From contig NC_065901.1 of the NCBI RefSeq assembly GCF_905147045.1, positions 6,262,001 to 6,326,000 on the forward strand: a DNA stretch of 64,000 bases, in the 5' to 3' direction. This document shows positions 1 through 11,439 of this stretch, in pieces (the first letter of the stretch is position 1; every line of letters begins with the position of its first letter). The translations under genes were made by a program, and so were the position numbers. Source of the DNA: Nymphalis io. Its lineage: Eukaryota > Arthropoda > Insecta > Lepidoptera > Nymphalidae. Under the pieces are notes generated by a model. The model was given only the letters and a program-made list of their open reading frames with translations, was not told where the DNA came from and searched no databases.

Positions 1-1360
1 TGCATCACCAGCGGAGTACCACAGAGGGAGGGAAGAGGGGAAAATGTTGACTTTTCCTCCGTGAGAGCGCATACCTGTGTTTTCTTGGCATTAAACTCAA
101 CAAGATTATCAGAGCCCCATTTGGCGATGAGCTCTAACGTCCTATCGAGTTCAATGACAAGATTGTCTCTCAATTTCCGCTCGCCCAGCCACTGTGCGTC
201 CATGGTATCCACCATGCACTGTACTATCGTCTGCATAGCAATGTATGTTCTTAAGAGAGAGCATATCATTGATATGCAAAAGAAAGAGTGTGGGAGATAG
301 CACAGATCCCTGGGGGATTCACTACATAGAATTGTGAAGCGCAACCATCAACTAAAACACGAAGGCTACGCTTGTGTAGGAAGCTGGCAATCCAGGTGCA
401 TAGCTGAGCAGGCAGACCATATGCCGGCAGCTTGGAGAGAAGACTTCTGTGCCAGACCCTGTCGAAAGCCTTGGAGATATCGAGGCTGACGGCCAACGAT
501 TCTCCATGCTTGTCGATAGCTTCACCCCAGAGGTGTGTTACGTACGCTAGAAGATCACCTGTGGACCGTTTAGGTCGAAACCCGTATTGACGATCATTAA
601 TTAAACAGTGATTTTCTAGGTAATGGATCAGTTGGTTGTTTAAAATCCGTTCCATCACCTTACAAAGTACTGAGGTGATAGCTATTGGCCGATAATTTGC
701 CGGGTCAGACTGATCCCCTTTTTTGGGAACCGCTTGCACATTAGCTCTTCTCCAAGCCTCCGGCACACATCCCGAAGAGAGAGAAAGTTGGAACAGGCGC
801 GTTAACACAGGAGACATCTCCGCTGCGCACTTCTTCAGCACTATGGCTGGTATTCCATCGGGACCGCTAGTTTAAGACCGTACATCAAGTGATTGCAGCT
901 CCGCACGCACATCACGTTGCCTGATTTTAATGTCAGGCATCGTAAGGCCATATGAAGGTATTGTAGGTGGCAGCGCACTACAATCATCGATGACGGAATT
1001 GTCGGCAAAGGGTTTAGCCAGGAGATCAGCTTGCTCTTGCGGACTGAGAGCTAGCGATCCGTCCGGATTTCTGAGCGGTGGCAGCGAAGGTTGGCAGAAA
1101 TTGTTTTGCACAGACTTGGTCAGACGCCAGAAGCTACGGGAGCCCCTAGGATGCGAAACAAGGTCATGACCAATCTGTACAATGCGCTGTGCATCCGCTC
1201 TCGTGTATGCCTTTCTACAGAACTTGGAATTTTTATTATAGTTTGCTTTAAGTGAGTCAATGTTAGATGCCCCGCTAATGCAGCCGTTGATCCACTTGCG
1301 ATATGCCGCCTGCTTAGATGATACAGCATCGGCACATTCACGAGTGAACCAACGACGAGA
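1..1360 (-). pseudogene. LINE reverse transcriptase, frameshifted and 3'-incomplete
   Basis: This continues the endonuclease in a shifted frame. It reads through a basic linker, the segment NNFCQPSLPPLRNPDGS, an in-frame TAA at 872-874, and TSGPDGIPAIVLKKCAAEM. RT motifs follow: PKKGDQSDPANYRPIAITS, YGFRPKRSTGDLL, and the box A Asp in SLDISKAFDRVWH (about 455-495). A second frameshift lies at a run of C near 325. Past it, the PQGSVLSPTLFLLHINDM motif and the box C YADD (226-240) are readable in a new frame, followed at once by another frame change. The thumb region runs off the left edge. The substitutions and indels show long neutral decay. Confidence 0.85.
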
Positions 1361-1364
1361 TCTG

Positions 1365-2298
1365 AGCTAGGAATGTAGTTTTCCATTCCCAACATGATCT
1401 CGTCAGCAACAGCAGCGGCACTAGCTGTCGGGTCATTCCCACTGAAGCAACGTTCCTTCCAAGGGATCGACGCATAGTAATCGCGCATACCTTCCCAATC
1501 TGCCGACTTATAGTGCCAAACGAGACGTTTGCATACCGCTAGTGGCGGCAGCTTGGCCTGTGGCACTCTGGTAGATATAAGGCCGTGATCCGAAGAGCCA
1601 AGAGGAGCCTGAACCACAACCTGATATTCCACCGGGTGAGAAGTCAGCAGAAGGTCCAGTAGAGAAGGTGCTTGCCCATCAATGTCTGGGATCCTGGTGG
1701 GCTGATCAACCAGTTGGGTCAAGTCATGCGTGAGAGCAAACGCATGAGCAGTCCTTCCAGCATGGTCAGTTTTGAAGGATTTCAACCATGATTCGTGGTG
1801 AGCATTAAAATCCCCCAAAAACACCAATTCCGCGTTAGGAAATTGCTCTTGCGCAGCATCTGCCACCCGACTAAGATGGTCAAATAATCGGCTTGTCTCC
1901 AAGTCACCATTGTGGGATCTGTAGAGGCACACGTTTACTCGACTCTGACGAACCAGGTCCACACGTACCACCAACATGGAGAAGGAGGGGTCCTCCAAGC
2001 AGCGCAGTCGGTGACAGCAAACATCCGTCCTGATGAACAAGCATACTCCGGCTTTCGCTTTGAAGGATTCTTCAAGCGTGTAGCCGGGATAATTAAGGTA
2101 GCTGGTATCGGCAGGACGGAGTATTTGTGTCTCCGTGAGAAACAACATTGCTGGCCGTGCTGTCTCGAGATGGTGGTGGACAGCGTTGAGGTTAGCGTGG
2201 AGTCCACGGATGTTAGAGAACTCGACCTCAAACAGCGAGGGTATGGTGGGGGTGTGCACCGCTGTACGACTGTTATTTCTGCTTTGTTGCGCAGCCAT
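1365..2298 (-). pseudogene. LINE endonuclease domain (exonuclease-endonuclease-phosphatase fold)
   Basis: This is the N-terminal half of the LINE ORF2. It would nick target DNA to prime reverse transcription. I chose the ATG at 2,298 (MAAQQSRNN) because the recognisable domain starts soon after it; the frame stays open upstream to 2,490 but that part reads like untranslated sequence. Motifs in order are SNIRGLHANLNAVHHHLE, FLTETQI (catalytic Glu), FLGDFNAHHESW (Asp/Asn), SLLDLLLTSHP and GSSDHGLIS (terminal Asp-His). All expected catalytic residues are present, so the domain itself looks intact. The frame is lost after ENYIPSS near 1,365, and the linker continues in another frame. Confidence 0.85.
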
Positions 2299-2900
2299 TT
2301 GGAAAAAAAAAATGGAAAAGAGACGTGAAGCGAGCGACGTATTGCCACGATAGGGATGGGCAAAGCGTGGAGGCGTGTTTCCCCAAGTGGTTGCCAAAAG
2401 GAAAAATACACTGACCCGCCGGACGGAAGGGCCCCCGAAACCCCCCGGAAGTGGCCGCCGGGACCCCACCTTCCGGTCACCAACCGGCACGACGGTCTAC
2501 CCCGAGGTTATGCGTGGCCTGGTGAGGCAGTCTCGCGAGCTGGTTAGGCACGCTCGGGCCCCTTTACTATGCCACGGGTGGCCAGCGGAACAGCCGTTTC
2601 TTCGGGTCTCCCTGTCCGGCAGGTCAATACAGTTTCCCCCGGCATTGGTTCAACAGCCGTCTCCATTGGACCAACACTTATCGCGGCAATACTCGCTAGG
2701 ATACTGGCTGTACGCTGGCTGACCTCGAAACGCGGCTGCGAGCCACTTCACGAGTTTTTCACCATGCGTACGGTGGTAACAAGCCAGGCGGATGTTTAAC
2801 ATCCTACCACCAGATGAGCAGATGGCCGCTCAGATATCCCTTAGTCGCCTCTTACGACACCCATGGGAACGAGAGGGGCAGTGAAATGTATTCTTTTTCC

Positions 2901-4766
2901 GTTACTGCACGGATAAAATCTATTTCTTATGCTGTCAGTGGCACGCCAACCTTGTATTATAACACCTTAAATTCCTTGTGGATGTAACAATGTGAGGTAG
3001 CGAACTCACTCCTTACTTCCATCGAGAATATAGCAGTACAAAGTATTGATTTGTGATAAAATAACTGATGACAATTGGGCCAGGCCCGCAGCAAGATTTC
3101 GAATATTTTTTGAATATATCATTACACGACTACCATAATTAAATATTTGTGTCCTTAAAAACAGCCGAGATTTTCGTAAACGATGTTTATGGTATGGGAG
3201 ATGGATTAAAAGTCGCTACTCTCGATTTTAATCATCTCCTCAATCACCACAACGATTCTTCTTTATAGCTATTATGTGTTAATATGTATCTACTGGCATA
3301 AATACATAAACATAAGGTATAAATCAATTGCTATCTAAAACTTAAAATGAATACCTATAAGCAAAGCCAGCATCCATATAGCCTTATCTGTAAGCCATCT
3401 TAAAGTAACCAACGCAAACAGCTTAGATAGTGGACTCGACTGGAGCTTTAATCCTTAAAGTCAAGGATGTTCAGAAATTCTAATATAGTTTTCAATAATA
3501 ATTTGCTAAAGGTTGCTTCTATGTAGCTAAGATTATGGGGTGGTGAAATAAGCTCCAGACATTCTCCTCAAGAGAGACGAAGCCTTTCTACAACAGTAGG
3601 ACATTTACTTGCCGTTACATTAACTTTTATGTAAACCGTAAGCCTATTGAAAAATGCATTTATTATCAATCCTCTTGTACTTAAGTATGGAGGGTAATCA
3701 GTATATGGGGTATATATATATCACATACTCCCTATGTAAACGGGAAAGGTGGAACTCCAGGATGATTTCAGATTAATCACTCAAACCTAACAATTTCCGT
3801 TTCGGGGGAGACGCCATGGGATCTCTTATAACGCCATAAAGAGCAAGACAACGAAAACACTCTTAGCCCGAGGGTGTCTTTAATGATGTAAGAAGTTATA
3901 AGCATCATCTCATTCTTCGTCTTATTCGGTGAAGGAGTGCTTTTGCTAGGCTCCAAAAACCCGCAATACTACTTTAACAAAATAATGGCCTCGTTGATCT
4001 ATTGCTGTCCAGCAACTCTAGCTCTTGTCAAAGATAGCACTATTATCGGAAAATTAAAAAAAATATATAATTAAATGGATTTTCAATTGGGTGTATTTTG
4101 GATTCTATATATTATTCAACTCGAACAAAACAATTGTGACCGAATATTGGCATTTCATTTTCATCGGTTCACAACGAGCTCGTAAATTTTGTTTATATAG
4201 TTGTTAACAGTTTAATTTACGCATAAAACAGATTTTAATTAAGTTTTGACCCAAACTCTCCCGCTTATACAATATCGTAATTTATTGGCGTACGATTTAA
4301 TAATTTTGGTTTTATTTAAACATTACATTACAGTAATTTAAATGTCGCAACCAGTTACCGAACTTTATTAACAAAACTAATATCTGAAGAAACTTAAATG
4401 TTTATTCTGTAGTTTCACGTTTAGAAATAACAATGTAGGATCATTATAATATCTATATTTAATCTCTATGTGATTAAAATTAAAGTAATATAAGAAAAAA
4501 TTAAATTGTTTTGAAAATACATATCACGAAGAGTTTTCTTTTTTGATTTATAACACAACCTCAAATCTCATTGCTATCGATATTGTTATGAATTTTCACA
4601 TTATTATAGTTTCAGAAGTATATTTTATCACAGTCAGATTGAATTTCGTGTCAAATTCAATCAACAATCGGGACAACGATACGAGCTTATCGAGGCATGT
4701 GAGTGTAACCCTCTTCTTGTTTCGCACCTAAGCAATATATCTACTCAATCAATAATTAATATATTA
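2901..4766. other. AT-rich intergenic DNA, no gene seen
   Basis: No open frame of note. The only recognisable piece is a SINE-B tail at 3,538-3,625 (listed separately). A slightly GC-richer stretch near 3,795-4,020 has no match I recognise. Confidence 0.6.
3538..3625 (+). mobile_element. SINE-B (tRNA-derived) 3' fragment
   Basis: GGTGGTGAAATAAGCTCCAG followed by TTCTCCTCAAGAGAGACGAA and a GGACATTTACTTG-like tail matches the body and tail of the full SINE-B copy at 5,213. The tRNA head is absent. Confidence 0.65.
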
Positions 4767-5057
4767 CTGGTGGTAGGGCTTTGTGCAAGCCCGTCTGGGT
4801 AGGTACCACCCACCCATCAGATATTCTACCGCAAAACAGCAATACTTGATATTGTTGTGTTCCGGTTTGAAGGGTGAGTGAGCCAGTGTAATTACAGACA
4901 TAAGGGACATAAAATCTTAGTTCCCAAGGTTGGTGGCGCATTGGCTATAAGCGACGGTTGACATTTCTTACAATGCCAATGTCTAAGGGCGTTTGGTGAC
5001 CACTTACCATGAGTTGGCCCATATGCTCGTCCACCTTCCTATTCTATAAAAAAAAAA
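4767..5057 (+). mobile_element. SINE-A, near full length
   Basis: This is the best complete copy of SINE-A in the window. It starts CTGGTGGTAGGGCTTTGTG, passes GTCTGGGTAGGTACCACCCA, GAAGGGTGAGTGAGCCAGTG and TTAGTTCCCAAGGTTGGTGG, and ends TTCCTATTCTAT with a poly-A run (5,047-5,057). The family is very common in butterfly genomes. I do not recognise a tRNA head in it. No clear target-site duplication was found. Confidence 0.85.
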
Positions 5058-5212
5058 TCCCGGCATCTGGAAAACCAACCTGGGATCCCAATCAAGGATG
5101 ATTGAAGCCGATTTGAAAAGCCTCTAAGTCAAGCAACAGATGTAAAGATATATCTAGTCAATTACGACGTACATAGATTAGAATAGAATAGAATAGATAC
5201 GATAAAAAAAAA

Positions 5213-5511
5213 TGCCGAGATGGCCCAGTGGTAAGAACGCGTGAATCTTAACCGATGATCGTGGATTCAAACCCGGGCAAGCACCACTGAATTTTCATGT
5301 GCTTAATTTGTGATTATAATTCATCTCGTGCTTGATGGTGAAGAAAAACATCGTGAGGAAACCTGCATGTGTCTAATTTCATTGAAATTCTGCCACATGT
5401 GTATTCTACCAACCGGCATTGGAGCAGCGTGGTGGAATAAGCTCTAAACCTTCTCCTCAAAAAGGGAGAGGAGGCCTTAGCCCAGCAGTGGGACATTAAC
5501 AGGCTGTTATT
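5213..5511 (+). mobile_element. SINE-B, tRNA-derived, near full length (Metulj-like)
   Basis: The head GAGATGGCCCAGTGGTAAGA resembles a tRNA A box. GTGGATTCAAACCCGG about 40 bp later resembles a B box (GGTTCRANNCC), the internal RNA polymerase III promoter. The body holds AACATCGTGAGGAAACCTGC, GCAGCGTGGTGGAATAAGCT and GCCTTAGCCCAGCAGTGGGA. The naming as Metulj-like is from memory of nymphalid repeats; the tRNA origin is read from the sequence. Confidence 0.85.
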
Positions 5512-6427
5512 GATAATCTTAGTACGAATTCAAATAAATAAATGCCATATTATATTTATATCATTTTTCGTTATTCAAAAATTCTCTTCACGCTTTAATA
5601 TTTGGACTACTTTCGGGTAATAGGAAAATAAAGGTGTAGTAGATGTTCGAGCCCAAGCTAAATTTATTTAAATTTATAATGGATTAATCCTAAATTGTAC
5701 TCTTGCGTAGTCGCAATTTTTTTATCATTGTTGTTCAAATATTATGAAAGAAAAAAGACGTCTGCAACATAAATCCAGTTCTGACGTCTTCGAACTTTTT
5801 AGAGTTCAAACAATTAGTTAAGTAATCCTTCGTAGAACTGCACTTCGCAAAATTTTACAAACAACTAAAGTTTTACTGTTATTACTAAGAATGTATTTTG
5901 ACATAACATAAATGTATTAATGAAAGCAATAAATTTTCGATTAGATGATTTTCTTTATTTACTATGTCTCGAAAAAGTAATTTTGACTATGTTTACTTGT
6001 TGGTACAATGTCTGAGCGGTGGTGACCACAAATTATCATAGATGGATCAATGTGTTGCATATTTAATCGATATAGTCCGTAGTCAGAGAGAAAATTATCT
6101 GACCAGGCGTTTTCGAAACGAATTGCTGCCAAAACTATAAAAGATAACAAAAAATAGTATCAGAGATTTATAGGTGTATGTCTGGAAGACATTCAAAAAT
6201 TTATTTAGAAAAATGTAAAAATTACGACAACTTAAATTCAATTAAATTGATATAAATTTCTAATCAAAATAAACAATATATCAGTATTGAAATATCACAA
6301 TACTACGCGAATACGCGAGACATGTTATACTGTGAGGCTTGCTGCATCACAATTACACTGGCTTACTCACCATTCAAACCGGAAAACAAAAATACCATAA
6401 AAAATATAAATATTATATAAAGCCAAG
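5512..6427. other. AT-rich intergenic DNA with a small SINE-A scrap
   Basis: Nothing coding is visible. About 6,351-6,397 reads AATTACACTGGCTTACTCAC, a minus-strand scrap of SINE-A. Confidence 0.55.
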
Positions 6428-8700
6428 AAAATTCTTGTTTTTATGAATAGTTGTAAACTATTATATCTCATATACAAAAAGAAAAGTTCGAAAATGGTTA
6501 CTTTGGAAAATCCTTTAACATATTTAAAAGTTTATAGGTTGCCATAAAGAACTCAAAGTAGGGTTACAGCTTGAGCAAACTAGCTAAAATTTAAGCCATT
6601 TTTGTTCGGAAACTACTCCTAGTTAGTTAAGAGAGAAATTGGCCGACTTATGCCGACATTAACGATCCTAATAAATATTCATGCAGCAGGGAAGGTGAGA
6701 GGCATTTTAAATGTGTAGTAAGACGCTGGCTGGAACAGTTACTGTAAACCTGAATATTTTATACTAGCTTAATAAATTAACACAATTTAATAACGAAACT
6801 GATTTAATTAGAAAATAACGATTTGTCGAACTGACCACTTGGAACTGGGCCGGGGCTTACTTTAGAATAAAAACAAAATCATTATCTATTATTCAAAATT
6901 AAATCAAAATTATGATCTATTATTTATATTTAAATCTGACAACTCGTGAAAATTATAAGTCTGAAACAGTGCACCATCCACGTGCATATAAAATATTTGT
7001 ATCTTCGAAACTGTCAGCTGCATTATATACAGACATATATTTAGTGTGAATAGACTTTCGTATTCGATCTCAAAATTTTCGCTTTACGATATCTATGGAC
7101 AAGACAAGAATTTGGGTTTACTTAGAGCCCGTCTGGATAGGTACCGCTTACTCATCACATATGCTAAGCAGCACAAGCTAGCATTGTTGTGTTCCAATTT
7201 GCAGGGTGAGTTAGCTAGTGTAATTACAGGCACAAGAAACATAACTTCATAGTTCCTAAGGTGGGTGTGGTGCATTGCGTATTGGCGATGGAAGAAATGG
7301 TTAGTATTTATCACAACGCTAATATCTCAGTACGAGGGAATGCAAAGTTAGAAGCTCAATGCAAAAGTAAAATAGCTAACTTTAAGAAAAGGGTTTAATA
7401 AAAATTACTATCAAATTTGAACAATTTTTTTATTATTTTGTTTTTTAATCTGTATATAACCGTCCATATAAGCTGTTTAGGCTATCTATGATTCAATTAC
7501 CCAGTGTTTAGCCTAAAAACTTATGGCTGAAGTGTTCGTTTCGATTGTTAAATTATTATAATTAATGTCAATCTGCCGTTTAATTGATATACCATGAAAT
7601 ATTATAATAAGAATTTAAAAGTTGAGCCAAACGTTTTCTTCACAGCGAAATTTCTTAGTTCATTATAATTTAAAGCATTAGACGAACAAACTTTCTCCTA
7701 CGAATTATTAATGAGATTATTAGGACTTCTAACGCTTTGGTAAAATGATTTACAGTGTTTCTTTACATACAAACTTCATAGGATAAAAATTTCTTAAGAA
7801 ATAATTCTGCTCACAATAACTGTAGTTGGTGCCGTATAAATTACACTTACATGTGTAAAATTAGTTGAATGCTGATTTTGATTGAAATAAATGTCTTTTA
7901 TTATTTGCAAGCATTTAAAATATAAACAAACCATTTATAAAACAGCACATTTCTTTGTGTACGCAAGTTCAGCTGAGAAATAGCTGAAGCAATTGTTAAG
8001 CTTCCCAGATCGAACGGAGCAAAAATATAATAATTACTTTTTGGTTGGCTTTTTGGATGGTTATACGAATATCAAGACTGAAAAAAACTTCAGTCCAAGA
8101 GGAAAGAAAGAAAGTTGGACCTATTGACAAAAATGAAGAAATGTCGCTCGCACTTGAAAAAAGTGTTAATTTAACTGCAAATGCGGCAAATAGGTAGTCG
8201 TATAATTATTTAAATTTTATTTATTTATATTATACAATATTTAAAGCAATTCAAAATATTGGTCATATAGATTTTGCGGTACTAAAAAATCATTCGCTAA
8301 AAATACTTAAAGTTGTTGTGGAGTGAGAATCATAAAAGTTACTAAACGTTAAAATCTCTTTAACCTCAAACTTTTCAGTGAAAATTTCCAGGCTAATTAC
8401 AAACAATCCAATAAAGCGGTTTAATTAAACCAACACACTTTTTTATTTTAATACCAATGCCGGTCTCGAAACGACCGCGAAATTGCAATTGTTGGCTCCA
8501 AAGTTTCCTGCATTCGATGAATATTTAGTTAGCCACGATCTTCATAACGGAGTCTTAAGAATTAAAGTATTGTCATTAATTTCATTTGAGTTTTTAATTT
8601 GCCACTGGGATTTTAGAAAAATAAAAGTTGCTAATATCACTTATAAGGCTGTATCTCCACCAACGGAAATCGACATTGGCGGGTGATAAAAAAATCTGTG
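6428..8700 (+). repeat. Left arm of a large inverted repeat
   Basis: This arm reappears as reverse complement at 11,719-14,018. Matching landmarks are GATAAAAAAATCTGTG at 8,685-8,700 against CACAGATTTTTTTATC at 11,719-11,734, and AAATTCTTG at 6,428 against CAAGAATTT ending at 14,018. By eye the arms are about 95-97% identical, with a few short indels, for example around 6,860-6,960 against 13,500-13,620. The arm contains a decayed SINE-A (7,115-7,329) but no recognisable gene. The 67-codon open frame at 8,483-8,686 is shared with the other arm but shows no sign of protein-level constraint. Confidence 0.9.
7115..7329 (+). mobile_element. SINE-A, diverged, inside the left arm
   Basis: GCCCGTCTGGATAGGTACCG, GTTGTGTTCCAATTTGCAGG and TTCCTAAGGTGGGTGTGGTG match SINE-A with many substitutions. 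The same insertion sits in the right arm at 13,092-13,303 on the opposite strand, so it predates the inversion. Confidence 0.75.
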
Positions 8701-8730
8701 AAAAAAGTTGTCAACATAGATTGATACAAT

Positions 8731-9125
8731 ATGATAGATTTTTGAAAAATTGCAAATGAAACTGACGATTATTTCATTGGAAATGTTTCGCTGTTATTGT
8801 CTCGCGTTCAAAATGAGCACTCTAATTGTAAAATACAAGGCCAGATTTTTTCCTTTCATTGCCATGTGCAATCGAAAATGCAAAATAAAATATTTAATTA
8901 ACATTTAATGATATGCTATTCTACCGGTTTGAAGGGTGAGTGAGCCAGTGTAATTACAGGTACAAGGGACATAGCATCTTAGTTCCCAAGATTGGCGGCG
9001 CATTGGCGATGTAAGCGATGGTTAACATTTCTTACACTGTCAATATCTCCACAGATTATATATCATTAAATGCTAATTAAACATTTCTTACAATGTCAAT
9101 ATCTCCACAGATATTGACATTGTAA
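8731..9125 (+). repeat. Left arm of the inner inverted repeat
   Basis: GAAACTGACGATTATTTCAT, TTGTCTCGCGTTCAAAAT, AAGGCCAGATTTTTTCC and the following SINE-A reappear inverted at about 9,838-10,258. The arm continues the outer left arm, so both probably belong to one original palindrome centred near 9.5 kb. Confidence 0.8.
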
Positions 9126-9199
9126 GAAATGTTAACACCCGATGGATCATGATGATCAGGTGGTTCATTTGCTCGACCATCAACTTATACTATAAAAAA
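8917..9199 (+). mobile_element. SINE-A, rearranged copy
   Basis: It starts CTATTCTACCGGTTTGAAGG, lacking about 35 bp present in other copies between CTACC and CCGG. The 3' half is disrupted: a piece of flanking sequence (TATCATTAAATGCTAATTAA at 9,060-9,080) is embedded in it and is followed by a perfect hairpin (9,080-9,133). The end TATACTATAAAAAAG is normal. Confidence 0.75.
9080..9133. repeat. Perfect 25 bp hairpin inside SINE-A
   Basis: Positions 9,080-9,104 and 9,109-9,133 are exact reverse complements separated by the 4-base loop CCAC. The stem is built from the SINE-A segment AACATTTCTTACAATG. Confidence 0.95.
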
Positions 9200-9837
9200 G
9201 TACAGAACACTATTTGATATGATGCTAGGAGAAATTAGGTCAGGCATAATTAAACAAAATGTGAACAAAAGATTTAATAACATTTAATATATTATTAATT
9301 TACGGCTAAAGGGACAATATCCATCTATTAATTATTATCAAATAAGTATTAAAATAGCTTTATTCAATTATTCATTAATATTACCTACAATTTACAAAAT
9401 AGTGTATACTAACTATATTTAAAAACCACTTGATAGGAAGAATAAAATTATGTTTATTTGTACAAGTTTTAAAAATTTAATTTTACAGATTAATTATTAT
9501 TGTACACCTTACTTATGCTTATTGCTTAGTGACTGTTTTGTTAAACACTGCTTTCGCTCTTCCTGACATAACTGATTCAACATTCGAAAGAAAACGACAT
9601 AACCGATTTTGATGAAATAAAGACTAAGCGGTACCTTGGTATACTTCTTATCGGGATTATTTATGAATTTGTGATTTTTAGCAGTTACGAAGATAACCCT
9701 GGATAAAAAGACAGACAAACAAAAAAAACATGATTTTGGTAACTCGAAAATAGCAATATTAATTTAAAAAGTAACTGCCTTTTTACCAATTCAAATTAAA
9801 CAAATTTCAATTGTATTTAATTACACAGATGTATATG
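9200..9837. other. Centre of the palindrome, AT-rich
   Basis: There is no gene. About 9,508-9,720 contains CCGATTTTGATGAAATAAAG, which on the minus strand resembles the widespread insect repeat motif TTTCATCAAAATCGGT; I treat it as an unclassified transposon scrap. Confidence 0.5.
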
Positions 9838-10258
9838 TAGGCGGACGAGCATATGGCCCATATGCCTGAAGGTAAGTGGTCACGAACGCCTATAGACATT
9901 GGCATTGTAAGAAATGTTTACCATCTCTTACATCGCCAATTCGCCACCAAGCTTGGGAACTAAGGTGTTATGTCCCTTGCGCCTGTAATTCACACACACA
10001 AACACTGGCTCACTCACTTTTTAAACCGGAACACAACAATACCAAGTACTGCTGTTTTGTGGTAGAACAGCATATCATTAAATGCTAATTAAACCTTTCA
10101 TTTTGCATTTTCTATTGCAAATGGCAATGAAAAGAAAAAAAAATCTGGCCTTGTATTTGACATTTAAAGTACTTATTTTGAACGCGAGATAATAACAGCG
10201 ACACATTTCCAATAAAATAATCGTCAGTTTCATTTGGAAGTCTTCAAAAATTTATCTC
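9838..10258 (-). repeat. Right arm of the inner inverted repeat
   Basis: This is the reverse-complement partner of 8,731-9,125. It includes an inverted SINE-A (9,839-10,070) followed by AAATCTGGCCTTGTATTTG, AACGCGAGATAATAACAGCG and AATCGTCAGTTTCATTTGG. Confidence 0.8.
9839..10070 (-). mobile_element. SINE-A, minus strand
   Basis: Read inverted, it carries the normal 3' end (GCGGACGAGCATATGGCC, GGTAAGTGGTCACGAACG) and the 5' part up to TTTTGTGGTAGAAC. It keeps the segment missing from the paired copy at 8,917. A CA-rich stretch (CACACACACAAACACTGG) interrupts the middle. Confidence 0.8.
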
Positions 10259-10285
10259 AAAATAATAAAATAAAATAAAATTTAA

Positions 10286-10341
10286 CTCTGATGAGTGGGT
10301 TGTACCTACCTAGACGAGCTGGCATAAAGCCCTACCACCAG
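10286..10341 (-). mobile_element. SINE-A head fragment
   Basis: GATGAGTGGGTTGTACCTAC and GGCATAAAGCCCTACCACCA are the first 56 bp of SINE-A inverted. It marks the start of the 1.45 kb stretch that exists only on the right side of the palindrome. Confidence 0.75.
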
Positions 10342-10359
10342 TAAAATATTAGGTCCTTA

Positions 10360-10381
10360 CATATGAAATTAGCGTTTTGGC
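10360..10381. repeat. Mariner-like terminal repeat motif
   Basis: ACATATGAAATTAGCGTTTT closely resembles ACATATGAAATTGGAGTTTT at 11,440, which lies just outside a mariner transposase remnant. It is read as a relic transposon end; no coding part adjoins it. Confidence 0.45.
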
Positions 10382-10675
10382 GTACTGGCCACTCTGATCT
10401 GAAATAATCTTTGGTTAAGAATTCCAAATTCAAATTTAAAAATTTATTTAGCTGGTACTTTTGAGTTTTGAAAACAGTCATTCATTTGTTTTTTTTCTCA
10501 TTACTTTTTTTCTTTGGCATCGCTTTATATTATATGTTATTTTGTGTAGTGATATCGGTATATTTACGAGTACGAGTTCTATCGTGGCACCAGTGCTGCA
10601 GAAACAGCTCGAAGGATTAATATTGTGTATGGCGCTAGTGTTGCAAATAAATTAGAAATAGACATGAAGATCTTG

Positions 10676-10832
10676 ACCTTCATTAATTTCATTGAAATTC
10701 TGTCACATGTGTATTCCACTAGCCCACATTACAGTAGCGTTGAAAAAGCTCTAAACTGTCTCCTCAAAAGAAGGAGAGGAAGCCTTAGCCCAGGAGTGGA
10801 ACGTGCACAGGCTATTTTAATAATAAAATTCA
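10676..10832 (+). mobile_element. SINE-B 3' part
   Basis: ATTTCATTGAAATTCTGTCA, GTGTATTCCACTAGCCCACA, GAGAGGAAGCCTTAGCCCAG and GCACAGGCTATTTTAATAAT match the SINE-B body and tail. The tRNA head is replaced by unrelated sequence. Confidence 0.75.
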
Positions 10833-11216
10833 CGTCTTCTGAACCCTTTCGGCTCCTGTATTACAAAATTTGTAATTTAGTTAGTAATACAGTACAGACG
10901 TTTATTTACAAAAGGTTAATTGTAGCAATGTTATGTAGCAGTTGCGTTCATCGTTGGTCGTTTGTAACGTAGTATAATCGATATTCGGTCCTGGTGCCTT
11001 CTCGTTTTAATTACGTACGAAAATTGGAATCAAACGAAGATTACTCGAATATTTTAATATTAAAGTCTTCATAAATTCCAACGGGTAAAACTACCCATGC
11101 ATTTTAAATAAGACTTGACTGACTGGCTTAAAATTTAAATTCAGTTTTCGAGTAGCTTGAAAAAATTTATAACTACAAACAACATTAATGATACTTGACA
11201 GCTCATTTTTAATTAA
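10833..11216. other. AT-rich DNA, nothing recognised
   Basis: There is no gene and no repeat I can name. Open frames here are short and interrupted. Confidence 0.5.
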
Positions 11217-11218
11217 GT

Positions 11219-11220
<2 letters not shown>

Positions 11221-11256
<36 letters not shown>

Positions 11257-11268
11257 TATATATATATA
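11221..11268. repeat. AT microsatellite
   Basis: (AT)15 at 11,221-11,250, a short AATTA interruption, then more AT to 11,268. Just downstream, 11,289-11,303 and about 11,364-11,380 form an imperfect inverted pair (TTCTAATTATACAAG). Confidence 0.9.
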
Positions 11269-11439
11269 CACGTGCAACCACTCAACATTCTAATTATACA
11301 AGAAAAACATGAATTCTAATTATATAATATTATTATATACACTACTGCATATATTATATAAACTTGTGTATAATTAGAAAATTTGTTAAAATTAAATATC
11401 AATTTCATAACAGAATGATAACGAATGCTATAAAAATAA

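Larger units (their letters stand above)
1..2900 (-). mobile_element. Decayed APE-type non-LTR retrotransposon (LINE), cut by the left window edge
   Basis: The element reads right to left. Its 5' region lies near 2,300-2,900 and includes the block CCCATGGGTGTCGTAAGAGG (minus strand, about 2,845-2,865), which I recall as typical of the 5' part of lepidopteran LINEs. An apurinic-type endonuclease follows (2,298 down to about 1,365), then a linker and reverse transcriptase running off position 1. The endonuclease and RT wording suits the jockey/LOA side of the non-LTR tree; the exact clade is an inference. No separate gag-like ORF1 fits between 2,300 and 2,900. At least two frameshifts (about 1,360 and about 325) and an in-frame TAA (872-874) show it is dead. 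The outer 5' limit is uncertain and could reach about 2,940. Confidence 0.85.

Noticed and set aside
3795..4020. GC-richer block near 3.9 kb considered as an exon
   Set aside because: No frame stays open on either strand and no motif is visible.
8483..8686. 67-codon frame (MQLLAPKFPAFDEYLVSH...) found in both palindrome arms
   Set aside because: It is duplicated only because the arms are duplicated. Most of the six base differences seen between the two arms change the amino acid, and no motif is recognised, so protein constraint is not supported.
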